From positions 186,001-250,000 of the forward strand of contig NZ_FTMV01000006.1 of NCBI RefSeq assembly GCF_900156175.1: 64,000 nucleotides of DNA, read 5' to 3'. The DNA is from Janthinobacterium sp. TND4EL3. Lineage in GTDB: Bacteria > Pseudomonadota > Gammaproteobacteria > Burkholderiales > Burkholderiaceae_D. The notes below the pieces were generated by a model that did no database searches, was not told where the DNA came from, and saw only the letters and a program-made list of their open reading frames with translations. Shown here piece by piece: positions 57,758-64,000 of this stretch (positions are counted from its first letter, which is position 1; each line of letters begins with the position of its first letter). Made by a program: the position numbers and the translations under genes.

Positions 57758-58315
57758 TCAGGCGCGGCGGCGGCGCGCGGCAAAACCGACCAGGCCCAGG
57801 CCCAGCATCAGCATGCCGTAGGTCGCTGGTTCTGGCACGGCCGAGACGGAACTGTAGGCGCGGAAATTGCTCAGGCCGCGCGGCAGGTTGGCAATGCTGA
57901 ACAGCGTATTGGCGGCCAGCGGCGTATCCCAGTGGAACAGCAGTTCGCCACGGCCATAGTGCACGGCCAGGTAGTCGAAGCTGGAGTTGACGGTGAACGA
58001 ACCGGACTTGCCGCTTTCCAGGTCGCCCTGGGCGGCAACGACCAGCGAGCCGGTACCGCTGGAAGGCAGACCAAACTTGCTGCTGACCAAGTTCAGGATG
58101 GCGGCAGCGCTTTGCGCACCGGGCGGGTTGGCGCCGTCATAGACCCAGACCGAGTCCGCTGCCACGCTGCCGTAAGTGACGGTATTGCCGCCCACCAGGA
58201 AGCCGCTCTTGGCGGGATCGGTGATTTCCACCCAGCTTGCCGCCTGGGCCAGTGGCGCCAGGCCAGCCGTAACGGTCAGGCACAGGCCCAGCAACGCGTG
58301 TTTGGTCATGTTCAT
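57758..58315 (-). CDS. PEP-CTERM sorting-domain protein (second)
   Basis: A 185-residue exported protein with a signal peptide (about 1-27, ending AQAA) and a C-terminal sorting signal: VPEPATYG, a hydrophobic helix (about 167-180) and ARRRRA. The middle part (VWVYDGANPPGAQSAAAILNLVSSKFGL, SSFDYLAVHYGRGELLFHW) resembles small beta-rich PEP-CTERM proteins of unknown role. The start at 58315 follows GGGGAACT; another Met lies two codons on. Exosortase is needed for processing and is not in this window. Confidence 0.85.
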   Translation of the reverse strand: MNMTKHALLGLCLTVTAGLAPLAQAASWVEITDPAKSGFLVGGNTVTYGSVAADSVWVYDGANPPGAQSAAAILNLVSSKFGLPSSGTGSLVVAAQGDLESGKSGSFTVNSSFDYLAVHYGRGELLFHWDTPLAANTLFSIANLPRGLSNFRAYSSVSAVPEPATYGMLMLGLGLVGFAARRRRA

Positions 58316-58737
58316 ATAGTTCCCCAATCTAGGTATTTCAATAAATGCAATCTTGATTATTTTTTTGTCATATTTCGTACCGCTGAGCAAAAGATATCAT
58401 CGGGGAAATCAAAGTGCAATAAAAGAAACAAATTTTACCATTGGCATTTTCAATCGGCCTCATCAATTTATTGGCGCGACCGGCTATCGTGGGGCTTGCC
58501 GCCATTCAATCCATGGCCGGCTGCCGTTCGGGGAAACTGGATTGTTGTAAATCGGCACATATCTAGCAGTGGTGTAGCCCTGCGGTAATGGCCGGCATGA
58601 CGCCAGGCGTGGTCATCCTCACACGCAATCGGCTGGCATCGGTGTTACGCTTCCTGATGACGGCTCACCATGCCCTGCTGCGGCCTGGCGCAGCCTATGC
58701 CTTTGACTACGACACGCAACAATATGGCGCTTGATGA
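58316..58737. promoter_or_regulatory. Intergenic region with PEP-CTERM promoter, sigma54-like site and a repeated motif
   Basis: About 420 bases with no firm gene. On the minus strand, TTGCAC-N17-TATCTT (58419-58391) is a good promoter for the PEP-CTERM gene. On the plus strand, CGGCACA-N4-TAGCA (58553-58568) keeps the GG-N10-GC spacing of a sigma54 promoter. ATCGGCACAT (58551-58560) and TAGCAGTGGTGTAGCCC (58564-58580) recur near 28546-28579. Confidence 0.5.
58588..58734 (+). CDS. Possible 48-residue small protein (uncertain)
   Basis: An open frame starting about 20 bases after the sigma54-like site and ending 3 bases before the next gene. It encodes 48 residues (MAGMTPGVVILTRNRLASVL...) with no membrane helix or known motif. 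There is no clear ribosome site. Reported only because of the promoter-like sequence in front of it. Confidence 0.2.
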   Translation: MAGMTPGVVILTRNRLASVLRFLMTAHHALLRPGAAYAFDYDTQQYGA

Positions 58738-59091
58738 ATGACAACAGATGAACTGAAGGACTTTTGCGCAGCGCAGCCCGGCACGCAAGCCGTGCTGTAC
58801 GGCCCGCCGTCGAACATCCTCGTGTATGAAGTGGGCGGCAAGAAGTTTGCCTACTTTAAGACCAGCACGCCCGAGCAGTGGCGCTTCAGCCTGCGCGCCA
58901 GCGCGGAACGCTTTATCGAACTGACGGACATGCCGGGCGTCAAACCGGCCCGCTACATGGGCCGCTTTCACTGGGTGAGCATCGTCGATGTCACCCACTT
59001 CCCCTCCGATTATCTGACGGAGCTGGTGCAGGATTCCTACGCCCGCGCCGTCGCCAGCCTGACGCGCGCGCAGCGCGCGGCCATAGCCTAG
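58738..59091 (+). CDS. MmcQ/YjbR family DNA-binding protein
   Basis: A 117-residue protein of the MmcQ/YjbR fold (CyaY-like architecture), with LKDFCAAQPGTQAVLYGPPSNILVYEVGGKKFAYF at the N-terminus and the conserved PARYMGRFHWVSI segment (about 70-82). YjbR homologues are described as DNA-binding, but a role is not established. The upstream sequence lacks a clear ribosome site. It converges on cysB with the two stop codons sharing the bases CTAG. Confidence 0.85.
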   Translation: MTTDELKDFCAAQPGTQAVLYGPPSNILVYEVGGKKFAYFKTSTPEQWRFSLRASAERFIELTDMPGVKPARYMGRFHWVSIVDVTHFPSDYLTELVQDSYARAVASLTRAQRAAIA

Positions 59092-60020
59092 AGGGCTTCT
59101 TCCCCGGCCATGGCGCGGTCGATGTCGGCGCGCGTCAGGTCGGGCGCCAGCTGCAAAATGAATTCATAGGCATACGAGCGCAGGTAGGCGCCGCGGCGCA
59201 CGGCCAGGCGCGTCGTATTCGTGGCGAACAGGTGCGACGCTTCCACGGCCCGCAGCCCCTTGTCGCGGCCATGGTCGAAGGCCATCGAGGCGACGATGCC
59301 CACGCCCAGGCCCAGCGCCACGTATTGCTTGATGACGTCAGAATCCATGGCCGTCAGGATGATGTCGGTGGCCACGCCCGCCTTGGCGAAGGCGTCGTCG
59401 ATATGGCCGCGCCCCGTAAAACCCTTGTCATAGGTAATCAGCGGATACTTGGCCAGGTCTTCCAGGCGGATCGGCGAGTGTTCGAGCAGCGGGTGGCCGT
59501 CCGGCACGACGATCAGGTGGCTCCAGCGGTAGCACGGGAAGGACACGAGGTCGGGGAACTGGCTCAGGCCTTCCGTGGCGATGCCGATGTCGGTCTTGCC
59601 CGACAGCACCCATTCCGCGATGTGCTCGGGTGCGCTTTGTTGTAGCGCAATACGCACATCGGGATAGGCAGCGCGGAAACTCTGCACCACTTTCGGCAGC
59701 GCATAGCGCGCCTGCGTGTGCGTGGCCGCCACGGACAGGGTGCCGCTGGTCTGGCCGCTGTATTCGAGGCTGGCCTGCTGCAGGTTTTCCGCCTCGATCA
59801 AGAGGCGGTCGACGATCTTCAAAATGCCCTTGCCCGGCTCCGTCAAGCCCGTCAATCGCTTGCCGTTGCGCTCGAAAATCACCACGCCCAGCTCATCTTC
59901 CAGTTCGCGGATCTGCCGGCTCACGCCCGGCTGCGACGTGAACAGGGCGTTGGCCACTTCCGTCAGGTTATAGCCGCGGCGGGCCGCTTCGCGGATCGAA
60001 CGCAGTTGTTGAAAGTTCAT
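59088..60020 (-). CDS. cysB: CysB-type LysR family regulator of sulfur assimilation
   Basis: A 310-residue LysR regulator with the HTH LTEVANALFTSQPGVSRQIRELEDELG (about residues 19-45) and a ligand domain from about 90. Overall sequence (MNFQQLRSIREAARRGYNLTEVA, THTQARYALP, DKGFTGRGHID) is of the CysB/Cbl type that senses N-acetylserine and activates sulfate assimilation. It is last in cysT-cysW-cysA-cysB, 12 bases after cysA; cysB and cbl cannot be distinguished with certainty. Confidence 0.93.
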   Translation of the reverse strand: MNFQQLRSIREAARRGYNLTEVANALFTSQPGVSRQIRELEDELGVVIFERNGKRLTGLTEPGKGILKIVDRLLIEAENLQQASLEYSGQTSGTLSVAATHTQARYALPKVVQSFRAAYPDVRIALQQSAPEHIAEWVLSGKTDIGIATEGLSQFPDLVSFPCYRWSHLIVVPDGHPLLEHSPIRLEDLAKYPLITYDKGFTGRGHIDDAFAKAGVATDIILTAMDSDVIKQYVALGLGVGIVASMAFDHGRDKGLRAVEASHLFATNTTRLAVRRGAYLRSYAYEFILQLAPDLTRADIDRAMAGEEAL

Positions 60021-60032
60021 GGCTATCCTGTA

Positions 60033-61103
60033 TCAAGTTCGGGTGGGTTCAACAAAGACGTGGAGGCGTTTCGGACGGACAACTAATGTCTCGCCCTCCT
60101 TCAGCTGCAGATGGCTGAAACGCTCATTCGACATCACCGCTTCGATCAGTTCGCTGTTATCGACGCGCTGCAAGTCCAGCTGGGCCAGCGGGCCGATCGC
60201 ATGGGCGCGGCTCAGTTTCACGACGATGCCTTCGGCGCCCTGCGTGTAACGGTCGATTTCCAGGTCGTGCGGACGCACATAGGCCGTGCCCTTGCTGTCA
60301 CTCACGCCCGCATAATCGGGCACCTCGAAGCTGGCGTCGCCGGTGGCCATCACGCCGTCATGCACGCGTCCATGGAACAGGTTGACGTTGCCGAGGAAGC
60401 CGTAGACGAAGGGCGAGGCCGGATGGTTGTAGACTTGCTCCGGGGAACCGAGTTGCTCGACCGTGCCCTTGTTCATCAGCACCACCTGGTCGGCCACTTC
60501 CAGCGCCTCTTCCTGGTCATGCGTGACAAAAATGCTGGTGACGTGCAAGTCGTCATGCAGGCGGCGCAGCCAGCGGCGCAATTCCTTGCGCACCTTGGCG
60601 TCGAGCGCGCCGAACGGTTCGTCGAGCAGCAGCACGCGCGGCTCGACGGCCAGGGCGCGGGCCAGGGCGATGCGCTGGCGTTGTCCGCCCGACAGCTGCG
60701 GCGGATAGCGGTCGGCCAGCCAGTCCAGCTGCACCAGTTCCAGCAAATCTTTGACTTTACGGCGGATCTGGTCTTCCGACGGGCGCTCGCTGCGCGATTT
60801 CACGCGCAAGCCAAAGGCCACGTTTTCGAAGACCGTCATGTGCTTGAACAGCGCATAGTGTTGAAACACGAAACCGACCTGGCGTTCGCGCACGTGGCGG
60901 TTCGACGCGTCTTCCGCATCGAGCAGCACCTGGCCGCTGTCCGGATGTTCCAGACCGGCAATAATGCGCAGCAAGGTTGTTTTACCGCAACCCGACGGGC
61001 CCAGCAGGGCCGTCAGTTCGCCGGCGGGAAAGTCCAGCGAGATATTGTCGAGGGCGACGAAATCGCCGAAGCGCTTGTGGATGTTCTTAACTGCGATGGT
61101 CAT
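60033..61103 (-). CDS. cysA: Sulfate/thiosulfate ABC transporter ATPase CysA
   Basis: ATP-hydrolysing subunit of the sulfate importer, 356 residues. Walker A is GPSGCGKTT (about 34-42), signature LSGGQRQR (about 136), Walker [13 protein letters not shown] (about 158), then the switch His in [13 protein letters not shown]. The C-terminal regulatory domain follows (about 240-356). It is 1 base from the end of cysW and 12 from the start of cysB, in one operon. Confidence 0.96.
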   Translation of the reverse strand: MTIAVKNIHKRFGDFVALDNISLDFPAGELTALLGPSGCGKTTLLRIIAGLEHPDSGQVLLDAEDASNRHVRERQVGFVFQHYALFKHMTVFENVAFGLRVKSRSERPSEDQIRRKVKDLLELVQLDWLADRYPPQLSGGQRQRIALARALAVEPRVLLLDEPFGALDAKVRKELRRWLRRLHDDLHVTSIFVTHDQEEALEVADQVVLMNKGTVEQLGSPEQVYNHPASPFVYGFLGNVNLFHGRVHDGVMATGDASFEVPDYAGVSDSKGTAYVRPHDLEIDRYTQGAEGIVVKLSRAHAIGPLAQLDLQRVDNSELIEAVMSNERFSHLQLKEGETLVVRPKRLHVFVEPTRT

Positions 61104-61104
61104 A

Positions 61105-62031
61105 TCAGTGCTCCGTGGAACGTAAGGCGGAATCGTCGGCGTCGCTCTCGTTCAAACGCCACTCAATGAAGGCTTTCAGGGCCAGGGTCACCAGCGCCAG
61201 CAGGGCCAGCAGCGAGGCGACGGCAAACGCGGCGGCGAAGTTGTACTCGTTGTACAGAATCTCCACTTGCAGCGGCATGGTGTTGGTTTCGCCGCGGATA
61301 TGGCCGGAGACCACCGAGACAGCGCCGAACTCGCCCATGGCGCGGGCATTACACAGGATCACGCCATACAGCAGACCCCACTTGATATTTGGCAAGGTGA
61401 CTCTGCGGAAAGTGTTCCAGCCCGACGCGCCCAGCACGATGGCGGCCTCTTCCTCCTCGCTGCCCTGCGACTGCATCAGCGGGATCAGTTCGCGCGCCAC
61501 GAAGGGGAAGGTAATGAAGATGGTGGCCAGCACGATGCCGGGCACAGCAAACAAAATCTTGATGTCGTGCGCCTGCAGCCACGGGCCGAACCAGCCCTGG
61601 GCGCCGAACATCAGCACGTAGATCAGGCCGGAAATCACGGGCGAGACGGAAAACGGCAAGTCGATCAGGGTCAGCAGGATGCTCTTGCCGCGGAACTCGA
61701 ACTTGGCGATGCACCACGAAGCGGCCACGCCAAAGACCAGGTTCAGCGGCACGGCAATGGCGGCCGTGATCAATGTCAATTTAATGGCGGAAATCGCATC
61801 CGGGTCGATGATGGCGGCGATATACGCTTCCCAGCCCTTCTTGAACGCTTCCGCGAACACGGCCACCAGGGGCACGATGAGGAAAGCCGTCAAAAACAGC
61901 AGGGCGATGCTGATCAATACCGTGCGCACCCACAGCGGTTCCAGCACCACGGGGCCGACATTCGGCTCGAAGCGGCGCACTGTTGGCGGCGCAGTGTCCA
62001 CGCCAGCGGCGGCAGTCGTATTCGTACTCAT
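61105..62031 (-). CDS. cysW: Sulfate ABC transporter permease CysW
   Basis: Membrane subunit, 308 residues, with about six helices and the EAA-type loop that contacts CysA ([32 protein letters not shown]). The start at 62031 overlaps the cysT stop (ATGA), so the pair is translationally coupled; the longer frame (62058) lies within cysT. It heterodimerises with CysT. Confidence 0.95.
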   Translation of the reverse strand: MSTNTTAAAGVDTAPPTVRRFEPNVGPVVLEPLWVRTVLISIALLFLTAFLIVPLVAVFAEAFKKGWEAYIAAIIDPDAISAIKLTLITAAIAVPLNLVFGVAASWCIAKFEFRGKSILLTLIDLPFSVSPVISGLIYVLMFGAQGWFGPWLQAHDIKILFAVPGIVLATIFITFPFVARELIPLMQSQGSEEEEAAIVLGASGWNTFRRVTLPNIKWGLLYGVILCNARAMGEFGAVSVVSGHIRGETNTMPLQVEILYNEYNFAAAFAVASLLALLALVTLALKAFIEWRLNESDADDSALRSTEH

Positions 62032-62891
62032 GATTTCTTCGCCTTTCCGCGCGTCCATGCTTGCAGCAGGTTAATCGTCAATAACAGCAGGAAAGACACC
62101 ACCAGCATCACCACGGCGATGGCCGTGGCGCCCGCGTAATCGTATTGCTCCAGCTTGGTAATAATGAACAGCGGCGTGATTTCCGACACCATCGGCATAT
62201 TGCCGGCGATAAAGATCACGGAACCGTACTCGCCCGTGGCGCGGGCAAAGGCCAGCGCAAAGCCCGTCAGCAACGATGGCAGAATCGTGGGGAAAATGAC
62301 GCGGATAAACGTTTGCAGCGAGGAAGCGCCAAGGCTGGCGGCCGCCTCTTCCAGTTCCTTTTCCGCGTCTTCCAGCACCGGCTGCACGGTGCGCACGACG
62401 AAGGGCAAGCCGATGAAGGTCAGCGCCACCACCACGCCCAGCGGCGTGAACGCCACCTTGATGCCCAGCACGCCTTCGATGAACTGGCCGAACCAGCCGT
62501 TCGACGAATACAAAGCCGTCAGGGTGATGCCGGCCACGGCCGTCGGCAAGGCGAACGGCAAGTCGACGAGCGCGTCGATGATGCGCTTGCCGGGGAACTT
62601 GTAGCGCACCAGCACCCAGGCCAGGATGCCGCCGAACACGACATTCAACAGGGCGGCGATCAGCGAGGCGCCGAACGTCAGGCGGTATGAGGCCATCACG
62701 CGCTCGGACGTGACGGCGCTGAAGAAGGCGTCCCATGTCATGGTGAAGGTTTTCAGGAACACCGACGACAGCGGGATGAGGACGATCAAGGCCAGGTAAA
62801 AGAGCGTGAAGCCCAGTGACAGCTTAAACCCCGGCATGACCCGAAACGGCGCTCCGCGCGCCTTGGGCGGCGCTAGTGTTGCTTCAGACAT
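62028..62891 (-). CDS. cysT: Sulfate ABC transporter permease CysT
   Basis: Membrane subunit, 287 residues, with about six helices and an EAA loop ([31 protein letters not shown]). First gene of cysT-cysW-cysA-cysB. Sulfate permeases normally work with a periplasmic binding protein (Sbp or CysP), but no such gene lies upstream here; the next gene is a peroxiredoxin across a terminator. Confidence 0.95.
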   Translation of the reverse strand: MSEATLAPPKARGAPFRVMPGFKLSLGFTLFYLALIVLIPLSSVFLKTFTMTWDAFFSAVTSERVMASYRLTFGASLIAALLNVVFGGILAWVLVRYKFPGKRIIDALVDLPFALPTAVAGITLTALYSSNGWFGQFIEGVLGIKVAFTPLGVVVALTFIGLPFVVRTVQPVLEDAEKELEEAAASLGASSLQTFIRVIFPTILPSLLTGFALAFARATGEYGSVIFIAGNMPMVSEITPLFIITKLEQYDYAGATAIAVVMLVVSFLLLLTINLLQAWTRGKAKKS

Positions 62892-63020
62892 GGAAACCCC
62901 TTCTTATTACATTTTTGAGTTATAGGGCGCAATAATCACATGCAATCGTTATAAAAAGAACTAACCATTTCTCATTTGCTTAGATGGATTTTGCATACTT
63001 GCCGGCAGAATCTATGGGCG
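62892..63020 (-). promoter_or_regulatory. cysT operon promoter region
   Basis: An AT-rich stretch that must hold the cys operon promoter and probably a CysB site. ATAAC-type and TTATAA motifs are present, but no single -35/-10 pair stands out. Confidence 0.35.
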
Positions 63021-63051
63021 AAAAAAAACGCACCGGCGAGGTGCGTTTTTT
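63021..63051. terminator. Terminator after the peroxiredoxin gene
   Basis: ACGCACC/GGTGCGT with a 5-base loop, preceded by eight A and followed by six T, so usable on both strands. It separates the peroxiredoxin transcript from the cys operon. Confidence 0.82.
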
Positions 63052-63159
63052 AGGAACAAGAGTGCCGAATAAAACGTTCAGGGCTAGGCGCGTTGCCGAA
63101 GACAGTACGAGTGTACGGCGAGGCAATGCAACAACGCCATGGACGTTTTTTCGGTGCTC

Positions 63160-63798
63160 TTACTTGTTGGGCTGTGGCGTCAAGCGCAAGTATGGCTTGG
63201 CGGCCGTAAAGCCCTTCGGATATTTCTGCTTGATCACCTCCGGGTCTTGCACGGTCAAGGGAATGATGACGTCGTCGCCGTCTTGCCAGTTGCCGGGCGT
63301 GGCCACCGTGTAGCCGTCCGTCAGTTGCAAGGCGTCGATGACGCGCAGGATTTCATTGAAGTTGCGGCCCGTACTGAGCGGATACGTGAGGATCAGCCGC
63401 ACTTTCTTGTTCGGGTCGATGATGAAGACGGAGCGCACGGTGGCCGTGACGGACTGTTCCGGATGGATCATGTCGTACAGCACCGACACTTTCTTGTCGA
63501 CGTCGGCGATGATGGGGAAGCCCACGACCGTGTTTTGCGTCTCTTCGATATCCTTGATCCAGCTCTTGTGCGACTCGGCCGCGTCCACGGACAGGGCGAT
63601 GGCCTTCACGTTGCGCTTGTCGAATTCCGGCTTGAGCTTGGCCGTCAGGCCCAGTTCCGTCGTGCACACGGGCGTAAAGTCGGCCGGGTGGGAAAACAGC
63701 ACCACCCAGGAATTGCCCGCCCACTCGTGGAACTTGAGCGGGCCGATCGAGCTGTCTTGTTCAAAATCAGGGGCGACATCGCCCAGGCGTAAAGTCAT
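63160..63798 (-). CDS. 1-Cys peroxiredoxin (Prx6 type)
   Basis: A thiol peroxidase of 212 residues reducing H2O2 and organic peroxides. The peroxidatic Cys45 is in FTPVCTTELG, and no resolving Cys is present (no other Cys), defining the 1-Cys class. The long C-terminal part (PGNWQDGDDVIIP...) is typical of Prx6. The start at 63798 (MTLRLGDVAP) has AAGGAGA 6 bases upstream; an in-frame extension of 57 codons is not family-like. It lies 43 bases after an RBBP9/YdeN-type hydrolase gene and may be co-transcribed. Confidence 0.95.
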   Translation of the reverse strand: MTLRLGDVAPDFEQDSSIGPLKFHEWAGNSWVVLFSHPADFTPVCTTELGLTAKLKPEFDKRNVKAIALSVDAAESHKSWIKDIEETQNTVVGFPIIADVDKKVSVLYDMIHPEQSVTATVRSVFIIDPNKKVRLILTYPLSTGRNFNEILRVIDALQLTDGYTVATPGNWQDGDDVIIPLTVQDPEVIKQKYPKGFTAAKPYLRLTPQPNK

Positions 63799-63841
63799 CG
63801 TGATCTCCTTGAGAGGTTGTGTAGCGAAGATGTTCGTCGTA

Positions 63842-64000
63842 TCAGGCTGCCTGACGGTGACGTTTGTCGCTTTGCGCCAGATCAAACAGCGTTTGCAGTT
63901 GCGCCTGGCCGTAAATCCAGTCGCCCAGTCCCGATTCGGCATTGATGTGGCCGAGTTCACCGCCATCAATATACTTGCAATTCCAGCGCCGCGCCCATTG
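63842..64000 (-). CDS. RBBP9/YdeN-type alpha/beta hydrolase, 3' end only
   Basis: The last 52 residues of a protein that runs off the window edge. GHINAESGLGDW (catalytic His region) is characteristic of the RBBP9/YdeN serine-hydrolase family, and the helix YGQAQLQTLFDLAQ follows. The N-terminal part with the nucleophile Ser lies outside. It reads toward the peroxiredoxin gene 43 bases away. Confidence 0.8.
   Translation of the reverse strand, partial: QWARRWNCKYIDGGELGHINAESGLGDWIYGQAQLQTLFDLAQSDKRHRQAA

Overview
The window is high-GC (low-complexity and intergenic stretches apart) and is best read as a chromosomal segment of a betaproteobacterium of the family Oxalobacteraceae (Janthinobacterium/Duganella/Massilia group). 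The evidence is the ribF-ileS-lspA-coaBC-dut order, cysTWA-cysB, paired aat-bpt, PEP-CTERM proteins, and a CqsA/LqsA-type quorum-sensing locus matching the jqs locus described for Janthinobacterium sp. HH01. No insertion sequence, prophage, CRISPR array or rRNA was seen. This is core chromosome with some accessory genes.

Layout. 1-4.9 kb: rluC and rne, divergent around a 680-bp leader. 4.9-9.4 kb: chromate transporter, moaA and an in-frame mobA-moeA fusion (molybdenum cofactor). 9.6-11.4 kb: a PEP-CTERM protein and an unknown gene. 11.4-15.5 kb: group II truncated haemoglobin with rmuC, divergent from an MFS/GIY-YIG-like/MarR operon. 15.5-19.2 kb: quorum sensing, jqsA divergent from jqsS-jqsR. 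19.2-22.8 kb: adenine deaminase-type enzyme and an ABC permease. 23.4-28.2 kb: prkA-yeaH-spoVR stress operon. 28.8-32.8 kb: tonB, exbB, two exbD and a TPR protein. 32.9-40.3 kb: ribF, ileS, lspA, coaBC, dut and an M48-like lipoprotein. 40.5-46.6 kb: small membrane protein, xdhC, alkA-type glycosylase, secreted-repeat protein with ECF sigma/anti-sigma, MFS plus HTH regulator. 46.6-47 kb: two identical initiator tRNA genes. 47-54.9 kb: NUDIX hydrolase, aat, bpt, tricorn-like protease, pyrD, aldo-keto reductase. 55-59 kb: TonB-dependent receptor, second PEP-CTERM protein, MmcQ/YjbR protein. 59-63 kb: cysTWA-cysB. 63-64 kb: 1-Cys peroxiredoxin and the 3' end of an RBBP9/YdeN-type hydrolase.

How the parts fit. 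The TonB/ExbB/ExbD module could energise the TonB-dependent receptor at 55.2 kb. MoaA and MobA-MoeA supply molybdenum cofactor, and an orphan XdhC-family maturation factor lies elsewhere in the window. JqsA would make an alpha-hydroxyketone signal sensed by JqsS and passed to JqsR. Aat and Bpt would tag proteins with N-terminal Leu/Phe for ClpS/ClpAP. CysTWA would import sulfate, but no periplasmic sulfate-binding protein gene is adjacent.

The most notable non-coding signals are a sigma54-like promoter and a near-perfect 16-bp palindrome between jqsA and jqsS, several operator-like inverted repeats, a sequence pair shared by two distant intergenic regions, and initiator tRNA promoters placed so close that almost no 5' leader is expected. 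All functions come from reading the sequence and family knowledge; no database search was run.
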